Positions 36,012-43,657 of a stretch of DNA of 64,000 nt are shown here, in pieces. A program made the position numbers and the translations under genes. Under the pieces are notes generated by a model. That model saw nothing but the letters and a program-made list of their open reading frames with translations, did not search any database and was not told the origin of the DNA. This stretch comes from Coprococcus sp. (GTDB lineage: Bacteria > Bacillota > Clostridia > Lachnospirales > Lachnospiraceae): contig JAGBHU010000038.1 in NCBI GenBank assembly GCA_017935345.1, positions 62,001 to 126,000 on the forward strand, in the 5' to 3' direction. Numbering within the stretch: position 1 is the first letter of the stretch; each line of letters opens with the position of its first letter.

Positions 36012-36572
36012 TTACCTTTTATTGTGTAATATTTCCCGTCTTATATAGTCAAATGTTTCATCTTCGCCCTTATCAGCCAGCATATTCAACATTGTTTCAA
36101 GCAGCTCCGCTGATTCAGGATGAAGTAATGTCTTTGCCCTTCCCCTCATATAATAATCAAGCGGCATCCTGTCTGTATAAGTATCTCTGTTATAATTGCG
36201 GCTCGCTGCTATTCTGTCACAGAACATCTCTACCACATATTTTTCAGGCATTTTGCAGCCTGTAAGTCCCTTGCTCCTGTCCAGGCTATAATCAATCCAG
36301 TATTCCAGATGGTGTTTGTTGCGGCCTTTATGATGCAGCCATGCACTCGTATAGCCCTTGTCCTCCCGTTCGGCATCATTCGGACTTCTATTCCCCTGAT
36401 AATATTTTGCCCCAACAGAAAATTCCGTCCAGGAATATTTCGACAAGTCATGCAGAAGGCCTTGTTTATAAAGGCCTGCCTTAAAACAATATTTCATAAC
36501 AAGTCTTTTATGATGATTGATTGTTTTCAAATGCATATACCATTTTGCAGCCATCGATATCACACATCCCAT
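36012..36572 (-). CDS. DUF5662 family protein, histidine-rich
   Basis: A 186-residue cytosolic protein that I place in the DUF5662 family. It is rich in paired histidines: INHHKRLVMKYCFKAGLYKQ, LLHDLSKYSWTEF, AWLHHKGRNKHHLEYW. The HD and HH pairs are arranged as in HD-type metallohydrolases, so a metal-dependent phosphohydrolase fold is plausible but unproven. The start is uncertain: neither the ATG at 36572 nor the one six codons later (36554) has a good ribosome site. It is followed by dnaE after 42 bases and preceded by tRNA-Thr and its terminator. Confidence 0.78.
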   Translation of the reverse strand: MGCVISMAAKWYMHLKTINHHKRLVMKYCFKAGLYKQGLLHDLSKYSWTEFSVGAKYYQGNRSPNDAEREDKGYTSAWLHHKGRNKHHLEYWIDYSLDRSKGLTGCKMPEKYVVEMFCDRIAASRNYNRDTYTDRMPLDYYMRGRAKTLLHPESAELLETMLNMLADKGEDETFDYIRREILHNKR

Positions 36573-36581
36573 TCATATGGA

Positions 36582-36621
36582 TTTTTACTCTATGAAAATG
36601 TTGTTCCATATAGAGTAAAAA
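36582..36621. repeat. 12-bp inverted repeat beside the tRNA terminator
   Basis: Arms 36582-36593 (TTTTTACTCTAT) and 36610-36621 (ATAGAGTAAAAA) are perfect complements with a 16-base loop. The second arm shares its last five bases with the tRNA terminator stem, so the two hairpins exclude each other at that edge. Confidence 0.7.
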
Positions 36622-36654
36622 GGCTATAAACCCGAAGAGGTTTTTAGCCTTTTT
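36617..36654 (-). terminator. Terminator after tRNA-Thr
   Basis: On minus AAAAAGGCTA pairs with TAGCCTTTTT (36645-36654 with 36617-36626), with the inner AAACC/GGGTTT pairs capped by a UCUUC loop. The T tract is part of the stem end. Confidence 0.88.
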
Positions 36655-36659
36655 CTGAC

Positions 36660-36732
<73 letters not shown>

Positions 36733-36781
36733 AATATACACGTAACCTGCCATCGGCAGCTCACTTTGCATACTTTAGTAT

Positions 36782-38062
36782 TTAAAAGTACCATATTGCA
36801 TATAATGGCACATTTACTAAACCACTTTTTACAAACATATCATCTGTTGATATCCGAACAGACGTCTTGTTATGAAACCGCTGTTTAAATACCTTGACAC
36901 TCTGTGCCTTTGTCCGTGGACTTGTCTGAACATCAACAGGTATAACCTCTCCATCAGCTTCATATACAAAATCAACCTTTGCCGTAGCCGACGAAATCCA
37001 AAAATACAACTCGCCAACATTCTTATTCGTACAAAACTCTGCTAATGCATACTGCTCAGCAATAACCCCATCCATCATATCAAGGACATTGTCCATATCG
37101 ATATCTGCATAAGATATGCCAGCCATTACCCTGAGCAAACCATGATCCAGATGGTAAAGCTCAAATGACTTATCATCTTTTTCATTCTCAAGCGGAAGCA
37201 CGCCCTTTTTAATTCTGTATATCTGTCGTACTACGCCTGTACTGACCAGGTAATTAACAGATGCTTCATATTCTCTGGCTCTTGCCTTAGAATCCACATA
37301 GCCATACATGAATTTCTTGTTTTCCTTAGTTAACTGGACAGGTATACTATTCCATATTGCAAGTACTTTTGTCAAGTACTTTTTAGGGGTAATTTCAATA
37401 AGATATTTGGTGAATCTGTCCAATATTGTATGAAGAACCTCATCAACCCCTGACAAATCCTCTGTTTTATAATACTCATTTACAGCTTCAGGCATACCTC
37501 CCGTAATAAAAAATGCCTTGAGCATCGTCCATATACTGCTCCTTACCTCTTCAGGCATGGACACGAGTCTTTGATTTTCTATATATTTACAAAGCTTACG
37601 ACCTTTACCAGCCTTTAAAAACTCTTCAAAGTTCATAGGCATAAGCTCATAAACCGATATATCCTCTTTACACTCTTCCTCTCCCGGCAGCTTCCCGTTA
37701 TAAGTTGCTATCATACAAATTCTGCATTCAGTCCTGAACTTTGCATACTCCGACAGATTTTTGACAGCCATCGGACACACCTGTACATTGTCAAATATTA
37801 ACAATTTACCCGCAAAATTATACTTGTCCAATGATGTGGTAAGCTTTGCATGAATCTTATCAGGTTTTCTTTCCTTTGAAATATATGCAGAAAAATCAGA
37901 ATATTCTTTCATATCAATCAGAATATACGCATCAAAAAATCCGGTGGCAAAATCTACGGCAGCCCATGTCTTACCTACAGATTTGCCTCCTCTTATTAAT
38001 GCAATTTTATCTTTTCCTGTTTCATACCATGTAGCCAGTTCGTTCATGATATTTCTAAACAT
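36782..38062 (-). CDS. AAA ATPase of the DUF4143 type
   Basis: The ATG at 38062 (AGAGGTG about 7 bases before) gives 426 residues; the 20-codon upstream extension has no ribosome site. The N-terminal AAA_14 ATPase has Walker A LIRGGKSVGKTWAA and Walker B LLIFDNVQVCP, then the ELMPMNFEEFLKAGKGRKL segment typical of this family. A winged-helix stretch follows, then a C-terminal PD-(D/E)XK-like DUF4143 domain, WISSATAKVDFVYEADGEV then IPVDVQTS. In most relatives the last motif reads VEVKSG; here the Lys is Gln, so nuclease activity is doubtful. These genes are frequent, often multicopy and accessory; function is unknown. The possible DNA-binding gene upstream may be its partner. Confidence 0.88.
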   Translation of the reverse strand: MFRNIMNELATWYETGKDKIALIRGGKSVGKTWAAVDFATGFFDAYILIDMKEYSDFSAYISKERKPDKIHAKLTTSLDKYNFAGKLLIFDNVQVCPMAVKNLSEYAKFRTECRICMIATYNGKLPGEEECKEDISVYELMPMNFEEFLKAGKGRKLCKYIENQRLVSMPEEVRSSIWTMLKAFFITGGMPEAVNEYYKTEDLSGVDEVLHTILDRFTKYLIEITPKKYLTKVLAIWNSIPVQLTKENKKFMYGYVDSKARAREYEASVNYLVSTGVVRQIYRIKKGVLPLENEKDDKSFELYHLDHGLLRVMAGISYADIDMDNVLDMMDGVIAEQYALAEFCTNKNVGELYFWISSATAKVDFVYEADGEVIPVDVQTSPRTKAQSVKVFKQRFHNKTSVRISTDDMFVKSGLVNVPLYAIWYF

Positions 38063-38146
38063 AACCCCACACCTCTGATTTACCACATTTTCCAAATCTA
38101 TATTAGCATAACATTTAAACACCGTATTGTAAATATAAAAATTAAT

Positions 38147-38626
38147 TTACTCATAAAGAAATTTATCATAAAAATAATTTCTAAACTCCGGTTCATCAAA
38201 ATCTATATATTTTACTATATTCTCAAACAAATACTCCTTATAATATGCCCACTCTTCTGAATTTGTATCTATTTCTCTTTCATCAGCAAACAAAGTCTCA
38301 TTAAATTTGTTTTTCAGCAACACCTTCGCAGTATATATGTCAAGATTATCCGTTTTTTCTATATCAATACTCATCTGCCCCAGATTCATATGCGCGTCCT
38401 CACGCATAACGATAATCTCATGTTCCAGTTTCTCAATACACAAATCTTCAATCATATCCCTGACAAAATATTTTCTATTTTCAAACAGATATTTCTTCGT
38501 AGCCATCACAATAATATCATTTTGAGAATAACCTGTAAACTCCGACAAGGTTTCAATGTCCTTCGCCATTCTGGAATCAATCCTCAATGGCTTATTACTG
38601 ATTTTCTTTTTATTTAAGCCCGCCAT
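38147..38626 (-). CDS. Possible ribbon-helix-helix-like protein, unknown function
   Basis: The 159-residue protein has a basic N terminus (MAGLNKKKISNKPLRIDSRM) and a short strand-helix-helix stretch: PLRIDSRMAKDIETLSEFTG, then SQNDIIVMATKKYLFENR. This is compatible with a ribbon-helix-helix DNA-binding head. The rest is acidic and rich in aromatic residues (EEWAYYKEYLFENIVKYIDF). I do not recognise a named family. GGAG is well placed before the ATG. It is 84 bases upstream of the DUF4143 ATPase on the same strand, so the pair may be co-expressed in the manner of an antitoxin-like regulator and effector; this is a guess from arrangement. Confidence 0.7.
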   Translation of the reverse strand: MAGLNKKKISNKPLRIDSRMAKDIETLSEFTGYSQNDIIVMATKKYLFENRKYFVRDMIEDLCIEKLEHEIIVMREDAHMNLGQMSIDIEKTDNLDIYTAKVLLKNKFNETLFADEREIDTNSEEWAYYKEYLFENIVKYIDFDEPEFRNYFYDKFLYE

Positions 38627-38644
38627 ACATTTCTCCTAGATAAA

Positions 38645-38675
38645 AATCCCGGAGGAATTGTATCCCTCCGGGATT
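38645..38675 (-). terminator. Terminator after the Sel1-repeat gene
   Basis: An 11-bp perfect stem (38645-38655 with 38665-38675) and a 9-base loop, followed on minus by TTTATC after the stem's own TT. Confidence 0.9.
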
Positions 38676-38707
38676 CACATTCAAATCTCCATAAATGCAG
38701 CCAAAAT

Positions 38708-41428
38708 CTATTCTCCCTTGCCTATTGAAAGGAATCCGCTCTCGTTTGCCTTAAGCAGGAATGCAAGACCTATGTTGCGTTTATCATCACCGGTAGCCTT
38801 ATAAATCTCTCCAGTCTCTACAAGAGACTTCGCCATCATAATAAGTGTATCCGTAAATTGCATCATTTCACGTCTATCCCTTGAACTAAGCTTAAAAATA
38901 TACTGGTTCTTCGAACTGATAAGCAGAATGCTATAACTATGGACATTATCCTTTGATGTCTTAATTGCAGAGCCAATCATTCGTGAATTTGCAATAATGA
39001 CCTCTGCATTTTCATCAGGCAGATACTCTGAAACAATAAGCTTGTAAATCTTCAGATAATCCTGTTCTTCATTTACATTGACAGGAAGCTCTGCAACCGC
39101 AAATTCTACAACGGAATCCGCAAGCTTAATCGTACCGCCCTCATCATTAATTGTTGCTGTACATTCCTTCGGAACACATAATCTGAAGAACTTGTTTTCA
39201 ACAATCTTCTGACCTTTGCCCGGCTCCCGAAGTACCAAATCGATATAGTTCAGCTCAAGCTTATTCATCGCAACAATAGCGGTCTCATCTCCGGTTTCAG
39301 CAAGCTCTATCAGTGCATCATACAAACTCCATATCTGCTGGGTTGTTGTCGGAACTAAATCAACAAGCTTCTCAATCGCAGGAACATAACCCATACTGGC
39401 ATTTTCAATATAAAGTTTAATTGCCTCTTCATCAGGCAGCCCTTTTTCAACCTTATAATTGATAACCTTAAACAGATTGACTTTATCCCAGTCATCAAAA
39501 TTCGCATTAAAGGCTTTCTCGAAATACTTTATACTCTTTATCTCGCCCTTATAGTTCTCCTGCTTTTCCTGAAGCTGATAGATTTTACCAAGCTCATAGC
39601 CTGCCTGTGCACTACCCAAACCAAGGGCTTCAAGATATGCCTTTTCTATTTCATAAGGTGTTGCAATATAGAATATCTGTCTCTGCTTCATCATTGCAAT
39701 CTTGATAGCCGCAGCTTCACTTCCTGCTTGTACGGCTCTTTCCCACTTGTCAATGGCAGTCTGCAAATCTTCGCCCTTCAGCTCTTTCAGGTCCTCTATA
39801 TATCCTTCCGCTTCTACAATACCGTTTTCTCTGGCTTTCTTAAAATATGAAAGTGCTTTCACACCATCTCTCTTTGTTCTAAGCAAGCCATAGTAGTATA
39901 TACGTCCAAGATAGAACGCAACTCTCTTATGTCCAAGACGTTCAGCATTTTCATACCAGTTAAGAGCCTTCATATAATCCTTTATCTGTTGGTCATATAT
40001 ATTACCAAGAAGGAATGCCAGTTCCGGATCTCGTGTTGCCTCAAACAACTGCTTTGCATAGCTGATAGTCTTCTCGATATCACGGTACGGACTATCCTCG
40101 TCATAGTACAGCTCTATCAGCAGATAACTCGCCTTGATACTGCCGAATTTCAGTGCCTGCTTCGCCGCTCTCATGGCGCCCTCATAATCCTCCAGATAAT
40201 AGCAATATATGGCTTCGTTGTAATATTGCATATCTCTTCTGTTTGCGCTCTCATCACTCACAAGAGTAGGGTCTACAAACGCAAATGAGTTTGCCGTTTC
40301 AAAGATAATCTCTTCGTACTGCTCAATAATCTCCATGGTTGCACATACAAATCTCATACATGCAAGTCTTCGGCCCTGATAGAATGCGAACGAAACCACA
40401 CCCTTTTCAAGGTCTTTATGATAATATGTGGTACAAATACCGTCTGCATACTCTGTTACATATGCCTTCAGCTGCAACTCTTCATCAAATGCATCATTAC
40501 AATATCTGAGATAGTTCTCCAGCGTCTTCTTAGAATCCTTTGGAATACTGTCATAGTATACATATATCGCAAAATCCTTATATGTCAGACTAGGTGCATA
40601 ATATTCCTCACCCGATGATTCATTTATGGTTTTAACCCATCCCTTCGGAAGCTTATGGATAAAACCTTCTACCTGATTATGCACATATGTATACTGATAC
40701 TGCAGTCTGGATGCCTCTATAACCTTATATCTCGGCTCTTTGCCTTTTTCTTTACGTTTTGCCGCTATATCGGTATAAAGTTTATCCTTCTCTTCAAACT
40801 CAATACTATCTCCATGTGTACTGGCATATAACACCCTGTCATATGATGCCTTTGCCTTTGCATCACCTGCATCAGCCAGCTTTTTATACCAATGCATGGC
40901 CTTTTCAAGGTCTACAGGAACTACATAATCGCTTTTATTTCCATACTGGTCAACTCTGTTCAATCCGCTTTCGTAGATAGAACCCAAACTCATATATGCT
41001 GCTTTAATTCCGTAGTCAGTTGCCGCCAACTCATAATACTTAATAGCCTTTGAGAAATTCTGTACTTCAAGCAGCATCTTGGCAAGCTTGTATATAACGT
41101 CGCCGTCATGATTCTGATTCACATACTTTTCGTAATACTTTGTAGCTTTATTCAAATCCACATCAATCACAGCATTACGATATTTTCCCTTTTCAAAAAA
41201 CTCTGCCAACGCAAGCAACGCATCATTGCCATATGACTTGTACTGGGCATCCATAATTCCAATATCTGCAACCTGCTCTAAAATCGTAACGGATTCTTCA
41301 CTATCCCCATTATCCATAAGGTTCATCGCCTTATTATACTGAAGCTCTACGTTATTTACAGGCTCCTTCTTTTTTGAAAATTTGGCTACAAAAGGTATCT
41401 TTTTGAATATACCACCAAAAAAACCCAT
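38708..41428 (-). CDS. Large cytosolic Sel1/TPR-like repeat protein
   Basis: The ATG at 41428, with GGAGG 8 bases before, gives 906 residues; the upstream frame runs through the promoter. The N terminus MGFFGGIFKKIPF is hydrophobic but not a signal peptide. Sel1-like helical repeats occur in two blocks, about 30-210 and 410-680, seen as AMNLMDNGDSEESVTILEQV, AIKYYELAATDYGIKAAYMS, KAMHWYKKLADAGDAKAKAS and KALNWYENAERLGHKRVAFY. Between them (about 225-400) is an alpha/beta domain beginning IHKLPKGWVKTINESSGEEY, and a similar unit recurs at the C terminus (RLCVPKECTATINDEGGTIK). Sel1 arrays form protein-binding solenoids; no partner or enzyme activity is evident. It is a single-gene unit with promoter and terminator. 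Confidence 0.88.
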   Translation of the reverse strand: MGFFGGIFKKIPFVAKFSKKKEPVNNVELQYNKAMNLMDNGDSEESVTILEQVADIGIMDAQYKSYGNDALLALAEFFEKGKYRNAVIDVDLNKATKYYEKYVNQNHDGDVIYKLAKMLLEVQNFSKAIKYYELAATDYGIKAAYMSLGSIYESGLNRVDQYGNKSDYVVPVDLEKAMHWYKKLADAGDAKAKASYDRVLYASTHGDSIEFEEKDKLYTDIAAKRKEKGKEPRYKVIEASRLQYQYTYVHNQVEGFIHKLPKGWVKTINESSGEEYYAPSLTYKDFAIYVYYDSIPKDSKKTLENYLRYCNDAFDEELQLKAYVTEYADGICTTYYHKDLEKGVVSFAFYQGRRLACMRFVCATMEIIEQYEEIIFETANSFAFVDPTLVSDESANRRDMQYYNEAIYCYYLEDYEGAMRAAKQALKFGSIKASYLLIELYYDEDSPYRDIEKTISYAKQLFEATRDPELAFLLGNIYDQQIKDYMKALNWYENAERLGHKRVAFYLGRIYYYGLLRTKRDGVKALSYFKKARENGIVEAEGYIEDLKELKGEDLQTAIDKWERAVQAGSEAAAIKIAMMKQRQIFYIATPYEIEKAYLEALGLGSAQAGYELGKIYQLQEKQENYKGEIKSIKYFEKAFNANFDDWDKVNLFKVINYKVEKGLPDEEAIKLYIENASMGYVPAIEKLVDLVPTTTQQIWSLYDALIELAETGDETAIVAMNKLELNYIDLVLREPGKGQKIVENKFFRLCVPKECTATINDEGGTIKLADSVVEFAVAELPVNVNEEQDYLKIYKLIVSEYLPDENAEVIIANSRMIGSAIKTSKDNVHSYSILLISSKNQYIFKLSSRDRREMMQFTDTLIMMAKSLVETGEIYKATGDDKRNIGLAFLLKANESGFLSIGKGE

Positions 41429-41465
41429 ATTTTCTTCCTCCGACAAATGTCCGTTAATAATATTA

Positions 41466-41494
41466 ATTTTATCACATTCCTGACAGGGGTGCAA
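41466..41494 (-). promoter_or_regulatory. Candidate extended -10 promoter for the Sel1-repeat gene
   Basis: Minus strand TTGCAC (41489-41494), 17-base spacer ending TGA, then TAAAAT (41466-41471), about 38 bases before the start codon. Confidence 0.65.
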
Positions 41495-41524
41495 TAAAAT
41501 AAGATATTAATAATTACTCTTTTT

Positions 41525-41782
41525 TTAATTTTCTTTTGCCAGATATTCTGATATTTCTTTTACAGCCATAACCTCATCTGTTCCGTCAGCAACCACAGTA
41601 AGTTCTTCGCCATTTGCAAAATCCATGCTCATCATACCCATTATGCTCTTTGCATTGATTTTCTTATCTCCGGAAACAAGATATACCTTGCTCTCGTACC
41701 TGCTGGCTATCTGTACCAATACTGCCACAGGTCTTTCCTCTGCATCTCCTGACATTGACACTACAACTGTTTTCTCAATCAT
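41525..41782 (-). CDS. crh: Crh-like HPr paralogue (Glu15, Ser46)
   Basis: From the ATG at 41782 (AAGGAGG upstream) the protein has 85 residues, the length of B. subtilis Crh. It aligns with HPr without gaps: Arg17 and Pro18 are kept (EERPVAVLVQIASRYES) and Ser46 is exactly in place in NAKSIMGMMSM. Position 15, the phosphoryl-carrying His of HPr, is Glu. It therefore cannot carry PTS phosphate but should be a substrate of HPr kinase at Ser46 and a corepressor for CcpA-type catabolite control. The gene order rapZ-whiA-crh is that of Bacillus, minus yvcK, and hprK is 4 kb upstream. Symbol given by length, Ser46, loss of His15 and synteny. Confidence 0.88.
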   Translation of the reverse strand: MIEKTVVVSMSGDAEERPVAVLVQIASRYESKVYLVSGDKKINAKSIMGMMSMDFANGEELTVVADGTDEVMAVKEISEYLAKEN

Positions 41783-41801
41783 TTCCTTCCTCCTTGACGC
41801 A

Positions 41802-42761
41802 TTACAGCCCTCGCAATTCATCTGCGATTTCACTTATTTTCCTTAATCTATGATTTACTCCCGATTTACCAAGCGGGGGATTCATCATCTCGCCTAATTC
41901 TTTCAGGGATGCATCCTCCGCCTCAAGCCTTACCTCCGCAAGCGAACGCAGATTTTCCGGAAGATATTTTATTCCCTTGGTTTCAATAATATAGTTAATA
42001 TCCTGTATCTGTTTAACCGCCGCACTTACTGTTTTATTCAGATTTGCCGCCTCACAGTTTACTCTTCTATTTATATTATTGCTGATGTCTTTTAATATTC
42101 TGACATTCTCCATATTCATAAGAGATATATGGGCACCCATGATATTTAACATGTCAACAATCATCGCTCCGTCCTTCACATACACCACTCTGTAGCGTTT
42201 GCGTCGTACAATTCTGCCCTCTATATCAAATTCCCTGATAAGCTTTTTAATAAACAATGCTCTTATATCATTATTACACACGATTTCCAAATGATAGCCT
42301 TTGTTTGGGTCACTTATGGAACCTGAAGTCATAAATGCCCCCTTTAGGAATGCCCGTCTGCAACAGTCCTGTTGGGTTATCAATCCGCTTATCTTCATAT
42401 CCTGACAGCTTACCTCACTGACACCCATACCGATATCATCCTGCCCTATCAGCTTTAATGTATCCAGCATTTTTTGTACCATGGCAGCATCCGTTACCAT
42501 CATTCTGTATAGTCTGCTGTTACTGCCTGTCCTTCTTACAGACACCTCCGGCAGGTAATGAAACAGTTTTCTGATAAGTCCCGAAATATTCCGTGCAATT
42601 ACACTTCTCTCGGTTGCGATTTTCAGCCTTACAGGTATATTGTCTTTATATTGTATATCCGCTACCATCGATATCATGGCAGCAAGCTCTGCTATCTGAC
42701 AATGTCTTGCACCTGACATATTTTTTGCCAGTTCTTTTTTTACCTCTGCCGAAAATGACAT
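41802..42761 (-). CDS. whiA: DNA-binding protein WhiA
   Basis: The ATG at 42761 (GGGAG 8 bases before) gives 319 residues; a GTG three codons earlier is less likely. The N-terminal and central part has the degenerate LAGLIDADG homing-endonuclease fold (CCRRAFLKGAFMTSGSISDP, GYHLEIVCNND). The C terminus is a helix-turn-helix of the sporulation-regulator type (LGEMMNPPLGKSGVNHRLRK). WhiA is a transcription or cell-division regulator conserved in Gram-positives. It lies 16 bases after rapZ and 19 before crh, the classical cluster order. Confidence 0.95.
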   Translation of the reverse strand: MSFSAEVKKELAKNMSGARHCQIAELAAMISMVADIQYKDNIPVRLKIATERSVIARNISGLIRKLFHYLPEVSVRRTGSNSRLYRMMVTDAAMVQKMLDTLKLIGQDDIGMGVSEVSCQDMKISGLITQQDCCRRAFLKGAFMTSGSISDPNKGYHLEIVCNNDIRALFIKKLIREFDIEGRIVRRKRYRVVYVKDGAMIVDMLNIMGAHISLMNMENVRILKDISNNINRRVNCEAANLNKTVSAAVKQIQDINYIIETKGIKYLPENLRSLAEVRLEAEDASLKELGEMMNPPLGKSGVNHRLRKISEIADELRGL

Positions 42762-42777
42762 AAATGACACTCCCTTG

Positions 42778-43656
42778 CTACAGTTTCTTTACGATAGCGT
42801 CCTTTCCGATATCCCTATGCAGAATCCTTACTGTATATCGGGATTTTTGCAGTCTGTCATACACGGCATTTGCTATCGTTACCGATCGATGCTTACCGCC
42901 GGTACAACCTACGGAAATAACAAGCTGGTTTTTACCTTCTTTTATATAATTAGGCACAAGGAAAAATATCATATCCATCAACTTGTCCAAAAATTCAGAC
43001 GACTCTTTGCAATTCATGACATATTCCTGTATTTCTTTATCATTTCCCGTAAGAGGTCTTAATTTCTCATCATAATACGGATTCGGCAGAAATCTTACAT
43101 CCTGTACCATATCCGAATCCCTCGGTATTCCGTATTTAAAGCCAAATGACATAACAGTAATAATAAAATTACTGTATTCCATATCCTGAACAAATATTTT
43201 ATCAAGCTCTGCCTTAAATTCCTGCACCAGAAGATTTGAAGTATCGATGATATAGTCGGCTTCTTCCCTGATAAATTCAATCAGTACTCTTTCTTTCTTA
43301 ATTCCGTCTATGATTCTTCCGCCCTTTACGGACAACGGATGGTTTCTTCGTGTCTCCTTGTATCTTCTCACAAGTGTTTCATTTGAGCAATCAACAAAAA
43401 GTATTTCATATTTCCAACCTGCATCCCGAATCTCAGAAAGGCAGCTATTCAACTGACTCAATGCCCTTCCGCTTCGTATGTCCACACTGATCGCCACTTC
43501 GTCCACCTGTATTTGTGCGTCATAAGCTATTTCTGCAAATCTCTTTATTAACTGAATAGGCAGATTGTCAACACAGAAAAATCCTGCATCCTCTAAAGTT
43601 TTCAGTGCGGTAGCTTTTCCCGCTCCGCTCATACCTGTTACAATCACAAATCTCAT
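42778..43656 (-). CDS. rapZ: RapZ/YvcJ family nucleotide-binding protein
   Basis: The 292-residue protein starts MRFVIVTGMSGAGKATALKT, followed by DAGFFCVDNLP, the family signature, and has CTGGKHRSVTIAN near residue 255. In Proteobacteria RapZ directs RNase E to the GlmZ sRNA; in Bacillus YvcJ hydrolyses GTP and affects competence. The Walker A is unusual: the residue after Lys14 is Ala15 (codon GCT) where family members normally have Ser or Thr. AGGAG precedes the ATG. Only 1 base separates it from murB and 16 from whiA. Confidence 0.94.
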   Translation of the reverse strand: MRFVIVTGMSGAGKATALKTLEDAGFFCVDNLPIQLIKRFAEIAYDAQIQVDEVAISVDIRSGRALSQLNSCLSEIRDAGWKYEILFVDCSNETLVRRYKETRRNHPLSVKGGRIIDGIKKERVLIEFIREEADYIIDTSNLLVQEFKAELDKIFVQDMEYSNFIITVMSFGFKYGIPRDSDMVQDVRFLPNPYYDEKLRPLTGNDKEIQEYVMNCKESSEFLDKLMDMIFFLVPNYIKEGKNQLVISVGCTGGKHRSVTIANAVYDRLQKSRYTVRILHRDIGKDAIVKKL

Positions 43657-43657
43657 G

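Noticed and set aside
35421-36029. 202-codon open frame on plus over the start of dnaE
   Set aside because: Antisense to the conserved PHP domain of DnaE; composition is Phe/Cys/Ile-rich and there is no start signal.
41429-41494. N-terminal extension of the Sel1-repeat protein (MHPCQEC...)
   Set aside because: It spans a promoter and the GGAGG that serves the internal ATG at 41428.
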